A stretch of DNA of 64,000 bases from contig CM077007.1 of the NCBI GenBank assembly GCA_039090855.1, forward strand, positions 15,239,515 to 15,303,514, read 5' to 3'. The stretch comes from Macrothele yani. Its lineage: Eukaryota; Arthropoda; Arachnida; Araneae; Macrothelidae. Below, one piece after another: positions 57,067 through 64,000 of the stretch. Each line of letters begins with the position of its first letter. Positions within the stretch are counted from its first letter, which is position 1. The notes under the pieces are model-generated. The model saw only the letters and a list, made by a program, of their open reading frames with translations. It was not told the DNA's origin and did no database searches. Made by a program: the position numbers and the translations under genes.

Positions 57067-57319
57067 GACGACTTTTCCACCGATGTTCGTGGTTTATTTC
57101 TCGTCAATATAGTCCGATACCCCACGTTGCCATTCGGCGGATATGCTGTATTAGATACTTTTCTTAATTAAGCCTAGCCGGTGCCACCTATGTTTCCCTA
57201 ATTCTACCTTTTTTTTTTTTTTTCCCTTGTCAAATGGTTGTTGATGTCGTCTTTCCGTATTCTTCTTTTCATTTCCTATTCCTGTTCCGTTGTCTTTTTT
57301 GTCGGTTTTTATTTTGTTG

Positions 57320-57862
57320 TTATTTTTCTTGTCTTATTAGCTCTTTCCAAAGGCTAGATAATGAATTAGGGTCATTCTGGTTGCACACCCTTCTTTTATT
57401 TTTATAAATTAGGATTGATTCCTCCATTCTCATTTGTCTCTCTGATTTTTTATTCCTTTTTAGCATTTTAATTTCTTCGAATTTCGGGAATGTTCGGTGG
57501 TCAATACAGAATTGCACTAATGCAGTTTTTTCTTCTTTTTTTTGCCAGTTAGACATGTGTTGTTTTAGCTTTTTTTTTAAACAGTTGTTAGTATTGCCTA
57601 AGTATGATATTGGGGGTATGTGTGCAATGGGAATTTCGTAAGACCCTGATTCCTCTAATATTTTGCTCTCAGTTTTTTTGTTAATAGTTTGATTTTTCAA
57701 GGTGTTCACTGAACTTCCTAGTTGTAAGTCAAATTTGGCACATTGCCTATTAATTTCTTTACTGACACCTTCCAAGTAAGGGAATGCACCTATATATTTT
57801 AATTTATTTTTTCTCACCTTTCTTTGATTGTAAATTTCTTGGTCTTCATTTCTCTTAGCCAT
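57320..57862 (-). CDS. PLE-C GIY-YIG endonuclease
   Basis: 180 codons, with KLKYIGAFPYLEGVSKEINR (linker), ESGSYEIPIAHIPPISYLGN (GIY and YIG equivalents), CLKKKLKQHMSNWQKKEEK, and RMEESILIYKNK, where the Glu pair is in the expected place. It ends LWKELIRQEK. It appears open. Confidence 0.8.
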   Translation of the reverse strand: MAKRNEDQEIYNQRKVRKNKLKYIGAFPYLEGVSKEINRQCAKFDLQLGSSVNTLKNQTINKKTESKILEESGSYEIPIAHIPPISYLGNTNNCLKKKLKQHMSNWQKKEEKTALVQFCIDHRTFPKFEEIKMLKRNKKSERQMRMEESILIYKNKRRVCNQNDPNSLSSLWKELIRQEK

Positions 57863-57921
57863 ATGTTTTGTATTCTCATTTATCCATTTTTAATAAGCTT
57901 ATTAGGGTAACCATAATCTTA

Positions 57922-58972
57922 TCATATTTTCAAGATAAAATCAAGCTCTTGATTCTTTAGCCTATTATTAGAGGTGTGCGTATACGCTCTTTGAATCAAG
58001 TTTACTATGCTATTTTTTATGTATAACAGGATGGTGCGAGGAGTATGGAATGAGTACCAGAAAGAATGTTGCTTTCCTGAAAACAGGGTATTCAAACATA
58101 TTTTTTTTTTATGTAGAATGTCTAAAAATGTCAGACTATTATTCACTTCAAATTCAAGTGTCAGTTCAATGGTGTTGCTGATTACGTTGAATCGATGAGC
58201 TAGATCTTGTAGCTCGGTATTGTTGAGTTTTGAAATAATGATGATGTCATCAACATACGGAGCATATAGTAGTGGTTTTTCAGGTAGAGTTTGAATAATT
58301 TTTCTTTCGATGTACGCCATTACAATTCTGCGTATAGCGCCGATAATGGGGATCTCATAGGGCCACCTTGAGTTTGTTTAAAAATACTTCCCTCAAATTG
58401 GAAGATATTGTTTTCTTTAATGAAATATAAAGTATCCTTTAATTCTTTCAGGTGTGTCATATTTAGCTCTTTATTTATATTTAATTGTTGCATGATCAAC
58501 TCGATGGCTAGCTCGACAGGAGTATTAGGGTATAACGCTTTAACATCCATAGATGCCATCATGACGTTCGTAAGATCTTGATTTACCTTCCTGATCTTTT
58601 CTATAAATTCGTAGCTATTCTTTAAGGTAAATTGATTCCTCATAAAAACTGGGGATAGATAGCTGTATATCTTTTTTTCGAGATTGATGAGAGGGGAATT
58701 TGTTTTCGAGAGAATCAGTCTTAATGGATTGTTTTCTTTATGGGTTTTAATTTTCGAGAAAATTTTTGGTCTCCCAGCTCCCATTGGTGGGTTTGCATTT
58801 TTTATTTCTGCAGGTAAACTGCTATGGTTCCTTACTTTAGCTAGGAAAGTTACTTGTTTGTCTGTGGGATCATTGTTGACACTTTCACACTTTAACTCAG
58901 ATATCGATATCGCTGTCTGCATTTTATCATTATATTCAACCGTGTCCAAAATAACAATTTGTCTTGTCTTGT
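57922..58972 (-). pseudogene. PLE-C reverse transcriptase, broken
   Basis: 58949-58320 encodes VTFLAKVRNHSSLPAEIKNA, KIFSKIKTHKENNPLRLILS, MMASMDVKALYPNTPVELAI and KQTQGGPMRSPLSALYAEL, then stops. 58320-57922 continues with MAYIERKIIQTLPEKPLLYA, then PYVDDIIIISKLNN (catalytic YVDD) and SLTFLDILHKKK, then IQRAYTHTSNNRLKNQELDF. One stop and a few frame changes break it, and the N-terminus is truncated at the inversion junction. Confidence 0.82.
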
Positions 58973-58973
58973 T

Positions 58974-59480
58974 CAGTGAACACCTTGAAAAATCAGACTA
59001 TTAACAAAAAACCCGAGAGCAAAATATTAGAGGAATCAGGGTCTTACGAAATTCCCATTGCACACATACCCCCTAATATCGTACACAGGGAGTACTAAAA
59101 ACAGGTTAAAAAAAAGGCTAAAACAACACATGTCTAACTGGCAAAAAAAAAAAGAAGAAAAAACTGCATTATAGTGCAATTCTGTATTGACCACCGAACA
59201 TTCCCAAAATTCGAAGAAATTAAAATGCTAAAAAGGAATAAAAAAATCAGAGACAAATGAGAATGGAGGAATCAATCCTAATTTATAAAAATAAAAGAAG
59301 GGTGTGCAATCAGAATGACCCTAATACATTATCTAGCCTTTGGAAAGAGCTAATAAGACAAGAAAAAGAACAACAAAAGAAAAACTGACAAAAAAGACAA
59401 GGGAACAAGAATGGGAAATGAAAAGAAGAATACGGAAAGACGACATCAACAACCATTTGACGAGGGGGGACTAAAAAACA
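58974..59480 (+). pseudogene. PLE-C inverted partner, GIY-YIG fragment
   Basis: Inverse copy of 57320-57720 with small indels. SGSYEIPIAHIPP is followed by a frameshift in TACACAGGGAGTAC, then CNxKKRLKQHMSNWQKKKEE and the C-terminus. Several frame breaks are visible. Confidence 0.75.
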
Positions 59481-59639
59481 ATTAAAATAAAGAAAAAAGG
59501 TAGAATTAGTAAAACATAGATGGCGCTGGCTAGGTTTAATTAAGAAAAGTATCTAATACAGCGTATCCGACGAATGGCAACTTGGGGTATCGGACTCCAT
59601 TGACGAGAAATAAACCACGAACATCGGTGGAAAAGTCGT

Positions 59640-59685
59640 CATGCTCCTGAGGATGCCCAAAGACTGGGCAAAAAATTTAGAGCAT
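59640..59685 (+). ncRNA. PLE-C hammerhead-like motif, inverted partner
   Basis: CTGAGGA at 59647-59653 matches the core. Stem II is TGCCC/GGGCA around AAAGACT, stem III is palindromic AAATTT, and stem I is a perfect 6-bp ATGCTC/GAGCAT. The conserved G of the second core (GAAA) is A, which would probably impair cleavage. Confidence 0.52.
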
Positions 59686-60214
59686 TGATAACGGTAAAGA
59701 ATTGTTGTTGAATCCTAAAGTGAAGATCTACTGAATCTACCCAAAGTAAGAAGTGTGTTGGATGTGAAAGGTAGCTGCACATACAAAGGACAATAGGACA
59801 GTAGCTTCAATGAAGACCCGAAATGTGTGAGAAAAGTGAATCATTGCTAGAAACGGAATGCCTAGGTAAGCATTATCCAACTAGAATATTTCCAAGTTTT
59901 TGAAATAATGCACATAGAAATAAATAGTAGCCTTTTCCGATCGATTTCTAAGTCGGAATATGAACTGCTAATGTGAACTATTACAATAGTGCTTACAATT
60001 TACTTCAAAGGTAAACATTCAAAGGGAATGCTGATTACTCAAGTGCAATTTTTGTAAATTAAGTCAATCCGCCTGACTCTTTTTGAGGTAAACAAGTCAA
60101 TAACATTTTCGTTGAATTTAGGTATGTCATTTATCATGTTTTTTTTTCAATTGAGAGCATGGCTAGAGCGCTCAGTCTGTCCTCACTCATGATGCTTCTT
60201 AAAAATGTCTTAAC

Positions 60215-61950
60215 TCATTTTAAAGTTGAGAAGCATCTCTTGGCCTCAGCAGTTGTCATTGGAATAGTAGAAATAATTAGCAACAGTTTGTAGGTCTCCG
60301 AGAACATAGTGTGCAAGTTATTTTCCGTAACGAACTGTGGGAGACTAATGGCACCATTCATATTTCTGAAATCTGGTCTTCTGTAAATTACTCCTAGTTC
60401 AGTTTTCAGGCGATCCTTCTGTAACATGGGATAAACATCTGTTGTTTGCTCAACAAGCTGATTTGGAAACTTTTTTTAGTACTCCTGAAATTTTTAGCTT
60501 GGAGGAGAGAAACAGCAGAGTAGTGAGTTATAAAAGAAAATCTATCTTTTACTTGATTCATGATAACATCACATATCTCTTTAGTTGCCACAGTTTTATT
60601 TATGTGAATATTTTCTCTCTTCCTTTTCTTTGATGTTTCCTCTGTTTCTGATATCTTCATGGTCACTGTGTCCATTCTTTTCCTTTCTTTTTCCATTGAC
60701 TGCTGGAAAGTGTTTACATGCTTTCGAATGAGTGCTGCATCAGTTAGTGTTTTCTGAAGCTGGTTGTATAACACATCCACATGTGGCATAATATTGTGAA
60801 AAACTGTAAGCCAAAACACAAATACTGAGTCTTCCAACATACGCCAAATAGCCCCTGCTTGATTTATTGCTACAGCTTGTTTTGATGATGATGACTATTT
60901 TTTCCATGCATTCAGTTAACTGTTCCCTGTGTTCATACACTGTATTGATGGTTCGACTCTTGAAATTCCACCTGGTGGCTGAACCATGAGGTATCCTTTT
61001 TCTAACAGTTTCATCTAGAATAGCAATCCTCTGTGGAGAGTTACTGAAAAAGTTAGTAATGTCACTTAGGTTGGAAAAAAATATTCAAACTTGTTGATTC
61101 TGACTGGTTGCTTGGCCGACAATCAAATTGAGCTGATGTGTGTAGCAATGCACAAAATGTGCATTCTTATAGGTACATTTAATAATAGCCTGAACACCTG
61201 TGTGGTGACCACTCGTCACATTTGTACTGCCGTAGCTCTCGGATATCAATTTCTTGGCTTTGTCTACAACTTTTTCCAAACTAGCTTGAATACATCCAGC
61301 GATAGATTCTGCATCATGTCCAGGGGGATTAGTGAATTCCCAGAATCTCTCAACTGCTTGTCCGTTACCTAAAATGTATCGAAAAATGGCAACCAATTGG
61401 GAAGCAGATGAAACATCAGTAGTTTCATCTGCTATCACTGCTACAAAACTTGCTTTTGAGATTTCATATTTTATGTGGTTCTGGCAAACAGTGAGCATAC
61501 AGTCTAATAAATCATTTTGAATTTATTTTGATGTTCCTTTAAAAACAGTGGCATTAGTGAGATGGTCTTTTAGAGATGCATCAAGTTCTGCTGAGAAGTT
61601 TATAAGACCTGAAAATGCCTGGATTTAATGAATCATCATGTTCATCATGTCCTCAAAGTACGAGCTCAAATGTGCCGCAAAACAGAATACAGTCAATAAC
61701 TTTGGAAAGAACATAACGATTTTTGGTTACTTGCTCATTGTGTTTTTTAACATTCGAGCGAAATGCACTGTCAAGCTGTTGGCGAATATCAACCTTTCCT
61801 AGCAAACTAAACTCTAATGTGGAGTTTAAATGTGATTGGGAGCAGTGATGTTTATTTATTTTTTGAGTTAGATGTGATAAATCAGAAACACCGTAACTCA
61901 CCCAACTTGAATCACCACTTTGTTTTGCAAACAAGAGACAGTGAAAACAA
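60215..61950 (-). pseudogene. hAT transposase (ZMYM/DUF4371-like), broken
   Basis: In order on the minus strand: a TTF-type zinc-finger part (FCFHCLLFAKQSGDSSWVS, then HHCSQSHLNSTLEF) and CGTFELVL at about 61934-61653. Then the RNase-H-like core (FVAVIADETTDVSSASQLV, GHHTGVQAIIKC, HFVHCYTHQLNLIVGQ) at 61498-61085. Next is a helical linker (60940-60406, LYNQLQKTLTDAALIRKHV). Last is the C-terminal dimerisation part LLLIISTIPMTTAEAKRCFS at 60300-60215. Frameshifts and stops separate all four. Confidence 0.8.
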
Positions 61951-62705
61951 AAGATCCTGTTAGTTAATTCACATCCACAGATCCATGGATATTTCTCATA
62001 TAAGTCGGGTTTGAATTCCCTTTTGAAATCTCAAGTTTTACATTTTGTCACCTGGATCAGCTTAAGCCTAGGTGTTGGCCTGAGCATTTTAATTTCAATT
62101 TTTCTTTCCAGTGGTAACGTTGAAAAATGTAATTGCTTTAGCTTAGAAACACTGATTTTACTGAGTGCCATCTTAACTGTTTACACATGTTCTTACACAC
62201 AACAATAAAACTAACCTATAGAAACTAATAAACAGATTAATAACTGATAAACAACTACACTAACCACTTGTTGCCGCAAACCAAGGGAGAATCCGAACGA
62301 ATAACAAACTGCCAATCCATCTGCGTGAGCTCCCCCCCACTGAAGACTGTGCGAATTGATTGAAAGTTTATGAGCGGCAGCGGCGCTTATTCCTCACACA
62401 CATGCCTCCTCTTCCCACTGGACAAACTGGTTTTCAAGTAGTTTCTTCTATCGCAAATGCGATCGACGTAAGGCCGGCCAATCTCTGCTGCTAACTTTCG
62501 AATTTTATACCAATACAGTCGCGTCTTGCCAGGGTATTTAGAGGGGGGGGGGAGCTCATCCCGAAATTGGCGGCAAAACCTGGAATGTGCTTACTGTTTT
62601 ATTTAATTTGTTATATTTTAATTTCTTTCTTTCATTTTCTCTTTTTCTGTTTTGGGGGTTCACGTGCTCATGTGCACCAATAGAGGAGCCGCCACTAAGT
62701 AGTCG

Positions 62706-64000
62706 TGTGGGAACAAGTATAGATCTTAACAGTATAATTACTGACAAACATGACAAAATTTGTAGGCTAATACAGGACAGTGACTAAGTTTATGTAAAGT
62801 AATAAATGCTGAATTAACGACCAATGAAAATAAACTCGCATTTTGAATGACTTTGTTTTAGTTTCTAGTATAATAATGGGGAATTTGTAGTCATTCTTTT
62901 CAGAACTCCAGTTTTGTAACTAGGTGGTTTATCATTGAATAGAATTTTATCTATAGATAACTTACTCTTATAGATTAAAAATCTAATTTTGTCAGATGAA
63001 GTTGCTGCATGACTTTTCAGCCATTGTAGTTTCCAATCTGTGATCTTCCATTTTTACCTCAATGTAGTCCTACCCATTTTGATACCAAAAGTTATACAAA
63101 ACTGAAGCTCTTAATAAATGATATGATAGGGAGCCTTGCTAAAGTGTAGCTTAATTTTAACTTATTGAGGGAGGAACATTAGAATCAGAATTAGTTTTTT
63201 TTACACACTCAGTGTTCTAAAGTTGTAGTGCGTTCCAGGAATTTGTTCTGCACTTTGCAATATCTCATAGGGTTCACACCCAAAAGGAAGGTTTAGATGC
63301 AACTACCTATGTCCCATGGGTCTCTTGTGCTATGTGACAGAAACAAAGTTACATTAGACTGATCCTAGAAGCTCAGATGGGGCAGAGAGTAGATATATCA
63401 AAGAAGTAGGAGTGCGAGATGATTAGTGAGTCAACATAGGAGTGAGAGCCAGACTATGACATCACACAAGCACTAATATGTAGAGAGAACTAGGGCAAAG
63501 ACGAAGTTCCAGTACCTCAGGTCAGATGGGTCATTATGTGCATCAAATGCACACTAAGTATTCAGTGGTTCAGAGCAACACAGCCTTCCTGGGATCCATC
63601 CCACAACCATCTGGTCTGCAGGCAGTTGCTCTAACCACTAAGCCACTCACTATTCAAGTTGCATGTATTAGGACTGATCGTATTCATGTAGGAAGATCTA
63701 TGATTTTAAACAATATGTAACAGTTTGTGTGGTATATTTACAACATTATAGGCCCCAGTGGTAACCATATGTAGCAGTTTGTGTGGTAACTGTTTAGTGC
63801 CTTTGAAGACATCTACAGTTCACTACAAGGGTATTACATCTTCAAAATTAAACATTAATAATTTCCTGTAATGAATCCTGTGGATTGTATGGGTGTTTTT
63901 TGGGTTAGTGAAGTTTATTGCACTGGAATCATGAACATACTACTTAGAGAAAAAGTTAGTAAGCAGGGATTTATACATGTTTTCTGGGTACATCATCCAT
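62706..64000. other. Right-end non-coding stretch
   Basis: No gene or VWC exon is recognised. The only repeat-like feature is the weak tRNA-like SINE remnant at 63505-63655. Confidence 0.5.
63505..63655 (-). mobile_element. Possible degraded tRNA-derived SINE
   Basis: On the minus strand, TGGCTTAGTGGTTAGAGCA resembles an A box and D arm, and about 35 bases later GGATGGATCCC is a two-mismatch B box. No second copy of this family is in the window. Confidence 0.35.

Larger units (their letters stand above)
56812..59895 (-). mobile_element. Penelope-like element C, head-to-head inverted pair inside hAT 2
   Basis: The main copy is on the minus strand from about 58973 down to 56812 (RT, then GIY-YIG, then 3' region). 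A truncated inverted partner on the plus strand (about 58974-59895) repeats GIY-YIG and the 3' region. The outer ends match as TTGGAAATATTCTAGTTG and its complement. It interrupts the 3' portion of the hAT element. Confidence 0.85.
56599..62697 (-). mobile_element. hAT element 2, interrupted by PLE-C
   Basis: Terminal repeats are CAGTGGCGGCTC at 56599 and GAGCCGCCACTA ending at 62697. They are flanked by an 8-bp duplication with one mismatch (AGTAGTTG at 56591-56598, AGTAGTCG at 62698-62705), as expected for hAT elements. Total length is 6.1 kb, of which about 3.1 kb is PLE-C. The transposase remnants are on the minus strand between 61934 and 60215. Confidence 0.85.

Noticed and set aside
1..64000. 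CRISPR arrays, bacterial operons or prophage features
   Set aside because: None seen. Introns, SINEs, PLEs and mariners show this is a eukaryotic nuclear sequence.

Overview
The window is arthropod-like, probably insect, nuclear DNA. It is AT-rich, with long introns, RTE-type LINEs, DD34D mariners, DD41D (rosa-like) elements, Penelope-like elements (PLEs), hAT elements and tRNA-derived SINEs. No species can be named from the sequence.

The only host gene I can support runs on the + strand. Eight exons between 7647 and 43096 encode consecutive von Willebrand factor type C (VWC) domains, as in Kielin/chordin-like BMP-binding extracellular proteins. All splice phases are compatible, so the exons read as one chain of seven complete and two partial VWC domains. 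The first visible exon starts in mid-domain, so the gene begins upstream of the window. The last one stops in mid-domain, so it must continue past about 20.9 kb of repeat-filled sequence.

Almost everything else is mobile DNA in the introns and flanks. At 1-4090 there is a nearly intact RTE copy and an LTR/gag remnant. At 6.7-11.7 kb there are a SINE, exon A, a PLE fragment split by a mariner, a SINE pair and palindromic repeats. At 12-23.7 kb there are a second RTE copy, a 1-kb foldback, exon B, two DD41D elements and an inverted-repeat structure. At 24-31.2 kb there are exon C with a decayed duplicate, two opposed copies of a second LINE family, and exon D. At 32.9-43.1 kb there are exon E, a mariner, RTE copy 3, a hAT pseudogene hit by a SINE, exon F, an 800-bp foldback, and exons G and H.

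The last intron holds the densest nesting. A DD41D element at 44030-45945 is split by a 591-bp LTR element with 162-bp LTRs, a primer-binding site, a polypurine tract, no coding capacity and a 5-bp target duplication. This is a TRIM, and each of its LTRs contains a complete tRNA-like sequence with Pol III A and B boxes. Next come RTE copy 4 with a 10-bp target duplication, PLE-B inside PLE-A (47541-54425), an inverted SINE pair, and PLE-C inside a 6.1-kb hAT element (56599-62697).

The three best-preserved PLE families share a head-to-head inverted topology and carry hammerhead-ribozyme-like motifs. The TRIM with an internal tRNA-like sequence is the strongest candidate for something undescribed.
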